Shown here one piece after another: positions 46,237 to 59,632 of a stretch of 64,000 bases of DNA (position 1 is its first letter; the number at the start of each line of letters is the position of its first letter). Position numbers and translations under genes: made by a program. This stretch comes from Liolophura sinensis (taxonomy: Eukaryota > Mollusca > Polyplacophora > Chitonida > Chitonidae). The stretch lies in contig NC_088295.1 of NCBI RefSeq assembly GCF_032854445.1, forward strand, positions 71,390,028-71,454,027. The letters are read 5' to 3'. The notes below the pieces were generated by a model. That model searched no databases. It saw nothing but the letters and a program-made list of their open reading frames with translations, and was not told the DNA's origin.

Positions 46237-48555
46237 AACTAACCTTGAAATTGCTTGCTAAGGTAAATAGAGCTCACAAAATCCAGGAGAATGAGCAACT
46301 TAGTCATGAATGAAAGTTTAGGTCATTCACAGTATAGGTATATGATGGAAAGTGCTTAGGGCTACTGTTTTGTGAAACCACTTTTCAATCAATGACGCGA
46401 TGAACAGACAACATGGCAATAATTGCACCACCTTTTATTCCTGGAAAATCTTGCTGGATTAAACTGCCAGTGAAGATCTATATCCATTGCACAACCCACA
46501 AAACTGGCACACAATATCGCGTAGTCATTCTATTTTATTCAGGGATATTGCACCATAAATAATAAGCATTAAAGTATGAACAATTCACTGTTCCAAGGGT
46601 GGTTATTTGGAATTTCTTTTTTGATAAAAAAAATCAAATGTTTAAATGTATTTTGATCTAGATATATAAGCGAAATATGTCCAATCTGGGAAAAACTCTT
46701 CCCAGGCCAAAGCTTATAATTAAGCTAATGAGAAACAAAGGGTCATACGAGTGAAGACTCTTTACACGGTTACTACCAGTAGAAAGAAAGTCTAAATAGT
46801 CAGTCTATTGGCACAACTAATGTACAAAATTTATCACAGCGCTAGTATCATCTTCTCTATACAGAAACATTTATAATTTCTGCAAATTCTCATCGAGATG
46901 GGAGTGGGTGGATGCTAAATCCACAAAGTGGAATTTGATACTTCCCATCAAACTAGATATACATGTAGCTGTAGATAAAGGATGTTCTTTTTAACTGTTT
47001 TATCTTTCATCTACCAATCAAAGTCACAATAAATAAATGTTTCTGTGGGATATATGCAGAAATCCCACACTTCTTTCTGACAGCAGCTACCAATTAATTC
47101 TTAATTCAAACTTCTGTAGCATCATAATGTCCACCCTAAGAAATCATACATATAGATGTTTGAAACCTTAAACTGCAACTGAATGTGATGTGGGTTTGTT
47201 TCTGGCAGATAACAAAATTCATTGCGTCCTAGAATTAAACACACAGTCTTTAGCCGTACAGAGACACATGTACAGAGGGACGGACAAACAGCCAACAAAT
47301 TGGCTACTGATTGTTGACATTCATTGGTGGGTGAATTTCAGTTTGTGGTCCACATTTACACTGGTGCATTAAAAATAATATAATTCATTGATTTTATGGT
47401 GGGAATTTGGGAATGATGAACCATATTGTTCTTGTTATTAGTATGTAGTAAGTTTGTTTGAATGGTGAACAAACATGTACGTATGTGATTTTGTTCTCTC
47501 AAGGAAATATTTTTGAAGACCTCCTACTGAAAAGAATTATCTCAAGATAAGCATGAAAGCTTCAATATCTCCAAGATAACATACAAATGGTATGGGTACA
47601 TAAATGCATATATATATTTACACAAGGTCACAAGTTTCAAATTGTCTTAATTGAAAATTCCTTATTGGATAAGGTTTCGGTACAGTACAAATCACTGGAC
47701 CATATCAAGATATACAAATTATCTAATAACTTCTCCTGCAAAATGGAGTGATGCACTGAATGGCTATTTCTCTTTGTATGTGATGACATTGTCTAAAATG
47801 GCCAAGGCTGAAAGTCAAATGCTTTTGACCGACATCATCACCCTCTTTTGGTAACCTAAATTATAGGCAACCACAAATTTTGCAATGATCCATATCTTGC
47901 AAATGACATTAAGATATTTAGTTCACATATGATATATAAAATATATCCCAAGTGACAGAATAATTTTCTCCACACACATGTACATATGTGTAAAACTGTA
48001 CCATCACAACAATGTGCCAAAAGAATCAAGAAAACAAGGTAAACACAATATGGCTGTTTTTTTATCTGATGCATTCTCTGTTTTGGTATGCAATATTTGT
48101 TTAAAAATATATAATTATGTATTAGATGGTGTTAAATGTGGATAATAACTCTACAGTAATCACCTCGTCAACTAACCTGACAGTAGAAGGAGGTTAGGCA
48201 AATTGTCAATATGTAAAGGAATCATGACTGAGAACTAGCCATCAGTTTTCATGAGAAGTCATGGTAAACCCTTAACAGTCAATGTACTTTATAGTGACAT
48301 GAAAATGCTGAGACATTAAGTGCCTTAAAATTTGAAAAAAAATTTTGATTTTAAAAAACATCAATAAAGAAACAATAACAATCTAATGAGTAAAATGGAA
48401 GGTTTCAAGAAATGGGTCTTAACCAGTAACTAGTTCTATGGTGATTAACCATGAGAAACCCTGTGACTATGAGATGGAGATTAAATGGTTGAATGACCAA
48501 TGTCTACCTCTGTTGGACTGTGACAGAGGTAGTTTTTTTTTTATGCACACCCAGG

Positions 48556-51500
48556 TCAGACGGTTGTGATGATTTCAGCCAAATGCTCCCTGGAGTCCGT
48601 CAATGGCAACTTCGTCATTGAGCCATCGGGTGAATCCGGCAAATCCGAGTCTGAGTCCAGGGAATCCTGCTCAATCACGACACACGGATTATTAAGATCA
48701 ATGTTGACCATGGCCGTGCTCTTTCCCTCCTCTGTATTCCCTCCCCCATCTTGACCAGTCCCTGGCAGAGGCCTAACACATGTAGTCGCTAACGAGTGAC
48801 CATTCTCAGACCGGCCACCATTCTGTTTGGGCGCAGAGCCAGGTCCTGAGTATACCGCTGATTTAGACAATATAGCGGGTTTGGGGACTGGTTTAGATTT
48901 AAGAGCAGTATCAGACACAGGGCCCACTGGCTTATTAGCCCGTATTGTCTCTGGGGCTGGTGCTAAGTCGGTGGAGATTCTTTGATATGTGCTCCCTTTC
49001 ACTGGGGGAGAGTTCACTTTGCCAACGCTCCCATTGCTTGGCGAACTCTTTCCCATCACACAAGTGCTATTTGCCGGCAGAGCTCCACTGACAGTATTCC
49101 CTTTCATTGGCTTAGCCACATTTTCCAATGTCCTGTTTGTTGGGAAAGTGACTTTCTCTGAAGTCTTTCCACTTGGCAACATCTCTTTCTTCAGTAAACT
49201 TTTCATTGGCAATGTTTCAAAGTTCATCTTATTACCTGTAGGTGACTTATTTTTGTCCACTTCTATAAAGTGAACCTTATCCTCACTTTTACCTGAAGGA
49301 GAGACTGCACTGTTTTTGCCTGCTGGTTTAATGGTTTTCTGACCAGTTTTGTCTGGAGGTGAACTGTCTACAGAATTCTTTCCTGTCCTTAGTTGCTTAC
49401 CTAAACCAGAACCTGGTGGTCTGAACACATGGCTAGCTGGTTTGTCACTATCAGATTCAGCATGTATATCAGCTTTTATCACCTGAATTTTTTCACCAGG
49501 GTCAGGCTGAGTGTCCTTGACATTAACTGCCATCAAAGAAGTTCTTTCGTTAGCTTCTTCAGCAGCAGTAGCATCATGACCTGGATCACCTGTTCTTGTC
49601 ACACTGTCACATGACTGTGGATCGGAGTCCGCCTTATTGAGCAATGGAATCACCTCCCCTGTACGGCTGTTCCCAGTATCTATGCTCGTGTAGGTGGGGT
49701 TCTGTTCCACAGGTTCTACAGCTTCCTCACACACAGATGTCTCCCTAGAGCAGGTGCGTGAGTCAATCACACCTAAACTGTTACCCTTCTCCCCCAGGCT
49801 CTTGTCATTTACCTCTAAGCTCTTGTGCCCCTGGGATTTTCCCATCTTCGCAGACTTAGAAGGACCTGATGTGGACACCACTGAAGGTTCATTGTTTGCT
49901 TTTTGTTTTCGTTCTCGGTGCCTGATAGACAAAAGAAACAGAAATAAAAACAGACATGCAAATTGCAACAAAAATTGGCGTGCAGAAACCAAAATGAATA
50001 CAAAACGAAAACTTATGAACGTACCATACTCACAGCTTACAATGTACCAGTACACTTAAAAATCAATTAAAGGAAAACTTAAGTCAATAAAGCCAAGCAA
50101 AAATATAAACATGCTCAGAGACTAACTTCACTGGAAAACAATGAATAAACCTGCAGACATGTCACAAATTCACATAAATACAGAACTGGGCATGTAAATG
50201 GAACTTTCAAACCAAGTAAGTTATGTAATGGTAGCCTATTATCTTAGGGTATTGCAGGTACTAGTATCAGATAAGCCAGAATACCAGGTACATATACTTG
50301 TTTTTTTTTCATTAAAAACCCAATTATACATTTACAGGGCATGCCTGTTTTTATCTTTCTCATGATGATATAGAAGGCCTCTTCAAAGTTGACATGTAAG
50401 CAGCCAGACAAAGCATACTGGAGTATCACAGTGCTCTAAGATTAGCTCCTGGGTTATATTACGTTCAGTGAGGGTAAGGTTACGAGTGCTAACACTGAAC
50501 TCTGGGAACGTGGTGATAACTTGTTGAGAAATACCACTCTATCCAGGTCACACCACTGCCTACTAAAGACTACTGTAAAGTAGCCAATGGGATGCTGTAA
50601 GAAGTTATCATAAGCGTCCATCAATACTTTTTTTGAGTGGCAACATGCTGTTGATTGAGTCACAGAATACTTTCTATGATAATGTGAGGTTTGATGCACC
50701 AGTGAATGTAAACTTATTTCCAATAAGTATTAATATCTTGAACCTGTCACTGGTTATTTAAACAGGTTGAGAAATTGGGGTAATAGCTGTTGTTGTTTTC
50801 TTATGCTGATTTAACGGCATGACTTTTTCTCCATCACTTCCAAATTCATTAAATTTCAATAGTATAACTAATTTAGGTCAGCCTACAAGAAATTTTACAT
50901 TGCACAAAACTATGTTTCAATAATCTCCTGGAAAATGCTGTATATAAAATATGCCTGTCCCAAGGATGAAGACATGTCAAATGACTTTTAATTTACATCT
51001 TTCTCTTCACATGACTTAAAATTACATTTTTCTCTTCATGTGACTTTCAATTACATCTTTCTCTTCGCATCTTGTTTGATCACATCCAACAGCTCACTGT
51101 CAAACATGATAAACCAGGCAATATTAGGCAGAATTTGAATTGTTTCAGTTTACATGTGTTTACAGGTATGAGAAAAACAACTACATTTAGCAGCGCTGTA
51201 CATCTTTATGAATTAAACCCACGTGTATATTAAACAAAATTATTTTCAGAAGCTATTTTCAAACAACATCCTTTTTCTGTTTTTCATGTGAATGAAGTAA
51301 GGGTTGGGGAGGAGTGTGTTTGTTGTGGAGACAGTTCTATCTGGGTTATCTGGTGACGGTAAGCAAGGTGCTGGACGGAGGAAATCACACCATGCTCAAC
51401 CTTAACTCACCTTCAAACCCCGTAATTCCGGCATAAACTCACTCTCACTATAGCCTTTATTACACTTAATGACAAGATGCTGAAAGACAGAGAGCAATTG

Positions 51501-54500
51501 ATATTCACATCTCTTTTCAGCACATATAGTTCTGATACACACTGTGCGCTTGAAACTGAAAAATGTTCATTTCTGTTGATAGGCAGGTGGGAATGAATGT
51601 ATGTATGCTGGGGGGTTACATTATTCTTGACAATTTTTTCAGTTGTATTACGACATTTATCACGTGGAGTAGACCACAATACCAATTCTGACATGAGATG
51701 AGAGATAATAAATCATCCAACAGTTTCTGTTCTATTCAAAAAAACAGTTTTGATAAAACCCAAATACTGGTTTACATGTATAATGTACATCTTATCATTT
51801 GAGTTCACACAGTACGTTTGCTACAGTTTGTATCTGAAGGGTATCTTCAAGTAATTTTTTCAGCACAAATGCTTTTAATCTAGAAATAAGAATCTGTACC
51901 AGTAATCTACTGTTTCTTTTTGCTTTTGCTAGGCATGATGTGTACATTATATGTCTGAAGTAATGTTCAGCCAATCCAGCTATTTTGAGTACAAGTAACA
52001 ATATGAGCGTAAAAGGTTTTTGTTGCTATTATCAGGTGCCAATTACGGTACATGAGCGTTATGTAACTCCAGAATCGAGTAAACATGAAAACCCTTCAAG
52101 TCCGTGTCATATCCCTGAGGCCTTCTCTCCACCATCAATCACTTTACACCAGGCTTCAACACAAGCTGTCTACATTTATGTTCCAAGAACATGATAGTAC
52201 TGACTCAAGCTGACATTGGATGGGCTGACAGTAGAGGAAGTCCCAGGTGGTCTGCGTGAGCTAATATAGACAAAGTCCTTAACTCTAGGGACAAATAACA
52301 CCTGTAGTCAGCCTTAACTTAATTAGAAATAAATTCACCTTCTGTAAACGGTCTGGCCAGTATATCAGGTTGTACACCTCTAGCTACCCCCCACACACTT
52401 ACGGTGTATGTAGAGCAATTGACATGGCCGGATGAGGCCATTTATTTATCAACCCTGTTTAGATCCTGAACGTGAGTAAGCACTGTGATTTGATTACCTC
52501 AATTATCATGCAGAACTGATCACCCATCTGACCAGGCAGATTTGACAGCTCTTTTATCACACACATTCAATCACCTAGCTACCTTTATAACATAGAGATT
52601 TGATTGCTTTTGTATGATGCAGATTTTATCACCTATCAGAGCAGGCAAATTTGACCACCTTTTTTAACATGTATATTTGGTCACCTATTATTAAAACTTG
52701 AGCAGACAATTTTATTGATGTATGTGAGCAGATGGCCATGACCTCAAATTCAAGCAGGTATATTTCAGCACCAATGAAAAAATTTGTCTGCGTGCGTGAA
52801 TTTGATCAACTAGGCAAAGCTGGTCACCCACTTGAGCCAGCAGTTTGATCACCTACCTGATCAGACAATTTGACCACCGACTCAAGAAGTTAGATGTGAT
52901 CACCTTCCCGAGTAGGCGGTTTTGATCACCTTCCCGAAAAAGTCAGATTTTGCACCTACATGTAGCTGAATAATCAGTTTAATCACCTACCTACACAGGT
53001 TGTTCGATCAACTACCTGAACAGACAGGTTTGATCATCTACCTAAGCAGGCAGTTTGACCACCTACCTGAGCCAGTAGTTTGAACACCTACCTGAGTAGA
53101 CAGATTTGATAATCTACCTGAGCAGATAGTTTGATCAGCTGCCTAAGCAGGCAGTTTGGTCAGCTACCTAAGCAAACAGTTTGATCAGCTATCTGAGCAA
53201 GCTGTTTCATCACCCACCTGGGCAGACAGTTTGATCACCTACCTGAGTCGGAAGATTGGTCATCTACCTGAGCCAGTAGTCTGATCGCCTACCTGACTCA
53301 TTAGTCTAACCATCTACCTGAGCCAGTAGTCTGATCACCTACCTGACTCATCAGTCTAACCATCTACCTGAGCCAGTAGTCTGATCACCTACCTGACTCA
53401 TTAGTCTAACCATCTACCTGAGCCCATAGTTTGATCACCTACCTAAGTAGGCAGTTTGAACAGGAGCCTGATCCATTATTTCACCCACATACCTGAGCCT
53501 GTAGTTTGATCACCTACCTATAAAGGTGACAGTTTCATCACCTACTAGAGCAGCGATTTAATAACCTACCTGAATAGGCAGATTTGATCACCTACCTGAG
53601 CTAACTGACCTGATCTACCCACCTTGGCTGGCTGGCTGGCTGGCTGGCAAATTTGACAACTTTCCTGATCCAATATGGAGACAACATGTTGATCACAGTA
53701 GTTTAAATGTGTCATTTAACAATGTCACACAGAATGAACTCAACTAAACAGTTGTAGGACTTACCAGATGGTGTACAGGGCAACGATGACAAACACGATG
53801 AATAAGGTCCCAGCTGCCAGCACTGCGTACATCCAGAAGTTTGTGGGTCCATCCACTGTCACAAAGCAGATCACAGAGTCTCTCAATGAACAATTATATC
53901 AAACAATATCCTTACCCCCAAGTCTCTCATTTGCTAACTGAAAGATCAAGTTTAAATTTCATACTACATAAGATGATCCATGTCAACACGCATGTATGCA
54001 AATTAATTAATATCTAATACAAAATTAATGTTATAATTTCAGTTTTGCATATTAAATTATTAGACATAAGCTTTGCACAGAATCCATGTTCCCCCATGAA
54101 ATTTTGATATCTCCAGCTCTTCTGATGTAACTATACAGCTTCCAGTCCACCTAGATGTACACGGGCATACATTAGCCATGTTCACAGCGGGCAGAGATCA
54201 TCAATAATCAGGATGTACATTCACTAAACTTTGTAAATCAATGAATCAAATGAACCACACAAACCATATCACCATATGGTAGTATCATGGAAGAAAGAAG
54301 TTACAATGTATGTATAAATGGATTTTATCTAGTTTTGCACAGGAGATAGCCCTGCTAAGTGTCAATTTATACAGCCCTGGGACATGTTAAACACATTAGC
54401 AGCTAGTGCCAAAGATATTGTCTTAGTTATTTATACACATAAGCATCATTACACATAATGATAATGGAGTCAAATTATCACCATGTAAATAATTGAAAGC

Positions 54501-57500
54501 TCGTGCCTCATATTTTTATTATCATTAACACTAAAGTTCTCAGATTCTGCTAAGTTAACCTCACTGTGATGCAGCGCACCAAGGTTATTAAAGCCCAACT
54601 GCAATGGCTTTTAACAGCTCCACATAACATACAACTGATAAAACAATGTAAAAAAATTTCATCTCACACAAAGAATAATAAAATTCTGTTATCTAAATTA
54701 TTAAGACTAAATATGTATATGTGATCTACATGTACACATAAAAATAGCATTAGGAAGTCAAAAAATGAGTTCTTGTTTACAATGCACAATCCCAGAGTAC
54801 TGAAACATGCAAGGACAGACAACTGAACGTAATTCTCTTTTCCCCACGTTGTGCAAGGTTTTTATTCATGCATATTATGAAGGCATTATTCTGAGTAGAC
54901 TGATAAAATTACACTTTGTGAAGCCCTGAAATTGGCCCAGCCAACTAATGTAGTTTTGGTTCCAAAATCAACTTGAACGTGTGCATAACTTGTACTGAAA
55001 GTTGCGCTTTCATATGCCAAAAGGTTGAGGAATTAAGGTAGTTACAGACATACAGGATTCATTTAGAAGACGGTTACCAGCTACCTGCTAATTTAGACCC
55101 ATGCTCCTATCTTACTTCATTTAATTCTCTGGCAGGTAGCTTCTTACTTTTACAAGGTAGCTTTCTGCTCTAAAAGATAACTGAAAGTCCAGTATAAAAC
55201 AGTTTTTATATGGCAATCAGATGGGTTTATTTCGCTAAAGCGTACATCCCCAGATGTGCTATAAGCTGGTATGATTAACTTCGATTATTGCCGCATGCGG
55301 CTACTGAGTGGGGGGAGTTGGTCTACAAGGGCTGAAGATTGATAAACTTATCTGCAATGTCATATATGTCTAATATGTGGAAAACTCAAACAAACTGAAT
55401 AAATTTCAGTGTCATTTATTTAATTTTTTTGTAAATGAGCAACATTTTACACAATGTGACCGAATATATATGAATAATACAATAATGTTTAACAGATGAT
55501 ACTGCATACACATTTATGTAGCAAGAAAATGTGATGCGGAATCAGCATATCGCATTACATCAATCAGCTGCTGCTCAAATTTCACTTTAAGGTTTGTCAA
55601 TCTGGCATCCAGTCTTCTTTAAAACTTTGGCTACTTCCGTCTCATCTGATCTTAGTATTGATATCTCTTCTGTACAAAAAGATGGCATGGGGGTAAGTTC
55701 ATCTGGGGGTTGTTTGCGTATAGTTTTGCCTTAACGTGCTGAACAGCAGCATCGGTATGGCTGGGAGGATGGTTGTGGGCATTGGTCACATGAACATATG
55801 TGTCATTCTCAGTAGTCATGCCAGACGTACACCCAGCTTTTGTGCATCGCCACCATTATTTAGGTAAATGTGGACGATTTACACTATACAAGTTGGCATG
55901 GGAAAGCTTTCGCCCACATCATGCAGTTGGAATAAAGGATACCTCTGTCATTGCTGATGCCAAGTTGAAACTGTTATGAACGTAACTGTTGGAAGACCTA
56001 TTTATATAATCCGGTCAAGTGTCAGAACAGGAACCATGTTCACTCAATTTCCTGGCAGAACTTCTTTCACTACTGACAGAACTTAGTTCACCACCTACCT
56101 CAGCAGGGTTAAGCCGGTTATCCCGTTGTTTTTGCTAAGCTGTTACTAATACACGGATTAACGGAAGGTATTAAACCGTAGGCGTTGGCAGAATACACCA
56201 TGTATAAGTATACGGTAATTCACCGCAGGGCTCCAACACATATCCTATATGCAACACGTGCTAAACCAAGAGATTGACATCATACAATTCAACAAAATAT
56301 ATTACCATAGTAACTAGTCCTGAAAACTACAGGCATTCTGAAACACACAGGCCTACTGAGTGTCTGACATAATGTTCTCGCGTGAAACATGAGAGGGGTG
56401 ACATTAAATTAGTCAGGGTACATAACTCCCAGCAGTTTAATTTCATACTGTGGCCTTTTATCAAAATTTGTTCATATGCTTCTGCTCTCAACACGAACAT
56501 GACTAAAATATCAACATTTATTGAAAACCAAGAACAAAAGAAATTCAGTATGGCTAGAAGGGCTAATGAGAGGTGACATGCACATTTTATGTCTTGTATC
56601 CAAAATACACTGACTTTAAGTAAGCCCTCACATTAATATCTACAAACATCAAAATGGACAAAATACATTTCCTTTTCCTCAAGTGACATTAATGAACACT
56701 AGCACCTTGATACCATACTCCACTTCCAGCTTCAGTGGTGCCTGAATGCAGTATGTATATGTAGATTAAAGTCAAAACACATGCTGAAGCCACGGATAGA
56801 GTAATGGCCCAGTATCACATATCTTTCAATTCATGCAACCACATCTGGATCAACCGTAATTTATTCATGTATTTATTTATTTGATTGGTGCTTTACGCTG
56901 TACTCAAGAATATTTCACTTATACGACGGCAACCAGCATTATGGTGGTTGGAAAGCCCGGGGGAAACCCACCACCATCCCCAGGTTGCTGTCAGACCTTC
57001 CCACCTATGACCACACAAGAAGCCAGCATGAGCTGGCCTTGAACTCACAGCGACCACATTGGTCGTAATTTATTTAAGGTGACTAGATACTAGAACACCA
57101 TATCCAACAAACTTACGTAAAAACTAGAAACCCTTTTACCATTCATGCATTCTCTAAATGCGGGGTACAAATCTTCAATGTTTATTGTAATATACTGCTC
57201 AGAATGATGCGTAAATGGCTCTTGGCCTCTAGTGACTGGAGATGGTATGCTACAGTCACTTTATGGCTGACGTCTTTTCTTATAGCAGATTTAAGGATCA
57301 TGCTGTTGGACTGACAGAAAAAGATTCACAGCTCCCAAATGTCTACTATAACAGAATGATCCACAAATCCCAGGAAATTCTGGGTCCAGTGAATGGAGAC
57401 TTCTTTAAGCTCTCTAAGCTCTCTCTCTTGCTTTCCTCTGCAAAAGCATATGCTGCATATTAACCGCATTCTACGAACTATAGGGTAAGATCAGGACAAG

Positions 57501-58905
57501 GCTTATTCCTGGACTAAAATCAATTTTTCCTGCCACCTGACATAACAGGACATGAATGCCAGCTCTTCTCGAATGAACAATTACCAATATTCTTTACTTG
57601 TAAGCATAAGGGCAAGTGTTGCGGAAAAACCCTCATGTCATTGTTATCATGGTTAGACTGATGCATCTGTCCATCTGGTCGGGTGACATCATCATAGAAA
57701 TACTTTTGCTCTATTTCTGGTTAACTTATCTATACCTTAATATTCCTGCTTAACAAATGTTCAAATTAATGGAGGAGAAAACAAAAAGTAATGGTCATCA
57801 GAATCACTATGGTAAAATGTATCACATGTGTACACTGTGTGTGTTTTTGTGTGTGTGTGTGTGTGTGTGTTTTTGCAGTTTATGTTTGGATTGTAAAGTG
57901 GGAATTGGGGTACAATTAAGGGTTGTACAAGATTCTGTTGAAACATTGTAACCACTACTCAATGACCAATGTGTGTCTCACAAGACAATCTGGCACAAAA
58001 AGATAACACCACATTGGGATCTGAACCTCACTGTCAATTCCTTCACAGTATTCTGTTTAATACAGACTGAAGCCAGATCAGAATATCATTCTCAGAAAGA
58101 TACATTAATCCCTCCTTGGTTATTTACAGCACTGCTTCTGACACTTGTAGACTACAGATCAAGATTTGCGTGATAATAAACTTCAGACATCAATCTTACA
58201 ATTTATAAATGGCTTGATCACATCAGGCTACCACAGTGGGACCTGTGCCGTGGCTCCCTGCTATACAATACCGCACAAAAGGAGAAGTTGCCCATCCTAA
58301 TTGTATCACAGGCTTTTCACTTGAACATCCAAGGTTGCTGACAATAATGGCTTTCAAGATGTAAATAAGGTTTCTATATTTTGAATAATGTCCCTCATTG
58401 TGTATACGATGACTCATATTAACTTAATAAAAGATCATGTGATAAAATGAGAATATCAAGAATGACAAAAGAAATTAACCTCAGCTGCAACTGCCTTTGT
58501 CTGGAAGACTGAAATCAATAATTACAACTGGAAAAAAACTAATGATGACACAACTGTGGTACAAACTGCATTTAGTAAGTTTTTGTACAACAGACACTAC
58601 TGTAGAGCCGGGGTAATTTCCAAATGTAGCAATCTCAAGAGAAGTGTTTTAAAGCGGAGCTAAAATGGTTGTGGAGATATTAAACTTACATGGATAGTAG
58701 AGGGCTGGTGCTGCTGACGGGTTGGTCCCATTCACCCCAGCCATGACGCACTCCAGCAGGGTAGGGATGGGCTTGTTATCATAGATGGCTGAGTACGGTC
58801 GGTGACAGCCACACAGGTTGGTGTCCACACAGAACGAGTGGTTAGCAGAGCACAGGGGTAGACAGCTCAGAATCTCTGAGGGGCGCAGATCCTCATCGCA
58901 ACCAC
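48556..58905 (-). CDS. THSD7A: THSD7-like transmembrane protein, last three exons (C-terminal part)
   Basis: Exons in coding order: 58690-58905, 53765-53855, 48556-49921 (stop TGA at 48556-48558); upstream exons lie beyond the window. Phases agree at both junctions. Exon one encodes the terminal Cys-rich module (GCDEDLRPSEILSC, LCGCHRPYSAIYD, LLECVM), which lines up with the end of vertebrate THSD7A/B (QCIPAC...VCGCEKGY...LDYCM). Exon two encodes LDGPTNFWMYAVLAAG and a transmembrane helix ending VALYTIW; the basic HRERKQK then stops transfer. Exon three encodes a Ser/Lys/Pro-rich cytoplasmic tail of about 455 residues with NPTY (49690-49701), an acidic SLDSDSDLPDSPDG stretch and a C-terminal TTV. 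Vertebrate THSD7A is a thrombospondin-type-1 repeat surface protein with a tail of only tens of residues, so the long tail is unusual. 7A versus 7B cannot be separated. Confidence 0.75.
50980..51072 (+). repeat. About 33-bp tandem repeat, 3 copies
   Basis: 'atgacttttaatttacatct' + 'ttctcttcac' recurs three times with substitutions ('ttaaaattacatttttctct', 'tttcaattacatctttctct'). Confidence 0.8.
52430..53620 (+). repeat. Degenerate 25-26-bp minisatellite 'cacctacctgagcaggcagtttgat'
   Basis: About 40 units across 1.2 kb. They are most regular between 52980 and 53480 ('ctacctga' spaced 25-26 bases) and decay towards both ends. A local higher-order block (gactcattagtctaaccatc / gagccagtagtctgatc) repeats three times near 53270-53420. 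Confidence 0.9.
53625..53649 (+). repeat. (GGCT)n microsatellite
   Basis: Six repeats of 'ggct' next to the end of the 25-bp minisatellite. Confidence 0.9.
55652..55969 (-). pseudogene. Decayed FLYWCH-type zinc-finger fragment
   Basis: On the minus strand one frame reads FNLASAMTEVSFIPTA, stop, CGRKLSHANLYSVNRPHLPK, stop, WWRCTKAGC, then MTTENDTYVHV and NAHNHPPSHTDAAV, ending at a TAA at 55652-55654. The WRC...C...HNHPP spacing is the FLYWCH finger signature (metal ligands Cys, Cys, His, His). Two in-frame stops (TGA and TAA) interrupt it. FLYWCH fingers occur in cellular proteins and, often in molluscs, joined to MULE transposases; no transposase domain is visible here, so origin as a transposon remnant is an inference. 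Confidence 0.75.
56868..57066 (-). mobile_element. SINE, minus strand
   Basis: Read on the minus strand: 'gtgagttcaaggccagctca', 'tgctggcttcttgtgtggtc', 'gaaggtctgacagcaacctg', 'gtgggtttcccccgggcttt', 'cataatgctggttgccgtcg', 'taagtgaaatattcttgagt' and a 'caaataaataaata' end. One of the better copies; the head is incomplete. Confidence 0.8.
57843..57873 (+). repeat. (GT)n microsatellite
   Basis: A 'gtgtgtgtgtgtgtgtgtgt' run flanked by 'tttttg' on both sides. Confidence 0.9.
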
Positions 58906-59331
58906 CTGATAATATCAATAACAGAAAAAACGAACACTTTACAGTGTACAATCAAATCAGCAGCCAGGGAATTGAAACAAATCAAATCTTGGGTCCATTT
59001 TATCCACTTATCAGGAAATGATAAAATCTGTGAATGAACTGTTAATATATACCATTCTGCATCAATTTGGAACACAAATAAATCCACTAGCAATGGCATA
59101 AAATATAATACATGGCAATTTGCTATTCTTTTTTTTTACTTTATCAATAAAAAATTCCATCGACTGAGAAGAATCAATTTATTTGATCAGGAATTCACAA
59201 TTCATGCATGATTGTCTATATGACAAAGTAAAAATTAAATCTCTTAGATTACTGACTTTTTTGATCGGGGTTTAACAACAGACTTTGTAACATCTCAAGA
59301 CATAAAGTTAATGGTTGGAGGAAATCATGCA

Positions 59332-59407
59332 GAGCCTGGCAGAAAGCACTGCCTTTCACCAAGTAACTGTCAAAGAGTCTGGCAGAAAGCACTGCCTTTC
59401 ACCAAGC
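59332..59407 (+). repeat. Two-copy direct repeat, unit about 43-45 bp
   Basis: 'ctggcagaaagcactgcctt' plus 'tcaccaag' occurs twice, starting near 59335 and 59379, with one substitution just upstream (gagcctgg / gagtctgg). Confidence 0.85.
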
Positions 59408-59514
59408 ACGTGCCAAATTTCCTGATTAAAAGCTTTTCAACACCCACCAGTGAATCAATGAAAAAAAAAGTTTCATTGCACCTGGCTTATTGGTTTTGAA
59501 GACATAGTGGCTGA

Positions 59515-59632
59515 TTTGTTTATTTGATTGGTGTTTGGTGCCATGCTCAAGAATATTTCACTTATACAACAGCAGTCAGCCCGGGGAAACTCACACCCAT
59601 CCCCACATTGCTAGAAGACCTTCCCACCTACC
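59515..59632 (-). mobile_element. SINE tail, minus strand
   Basis: On the minus strand: 'ggtgggaaggtcttctagca', 'gtgagtttccccgggctgac', 'taagtgaaatattcttgagc' and 'aacaccaatcaaataaac'. It is 5'-truncated and has an internal deletion. Confidence 0.7.

Larger units (their letters stand above)
38931..48555. other. 9.6-kb gene-poor interval between DHX29 and the THSD7-like gene
   Basis: No conserved coding sequence found on either strand. It contains a C-rich tract near 39757-39775, the 146-bp repeat (40925-41385), the 30-bp repeat (43500-43860), a 43-bp triplication (46108-46236) and presumably the 3' UTR of the minus-strand gene at its right end. Small open frames (for example 41565-41837 minus, 42003-42245 plus) have no recognisable motifs. 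Confidence 0.55.
49922..53764 (-). other. Last intron of the THSD7-like gene (3.8 kb)
   Basis: Between the transmembrane exon and the tail exon. It contains a three-copy repeat near 50980-51072 and the 25-bp array at 52430-53620. No coding exon was found between them; the phases of the flanking exons match directly. Confidence 0.7.
53856..58689 (-). other. Intron between the Cys-module and transmembrane exons (4.8 kb)
   Basis: Contains the FLYWCH relic (55652-55969), a SINE (56868-57066) and a GT microsatellite (57843-57873). Otherwise AT-rich with no conserved coding sequence seen. Confidence 0.7.
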
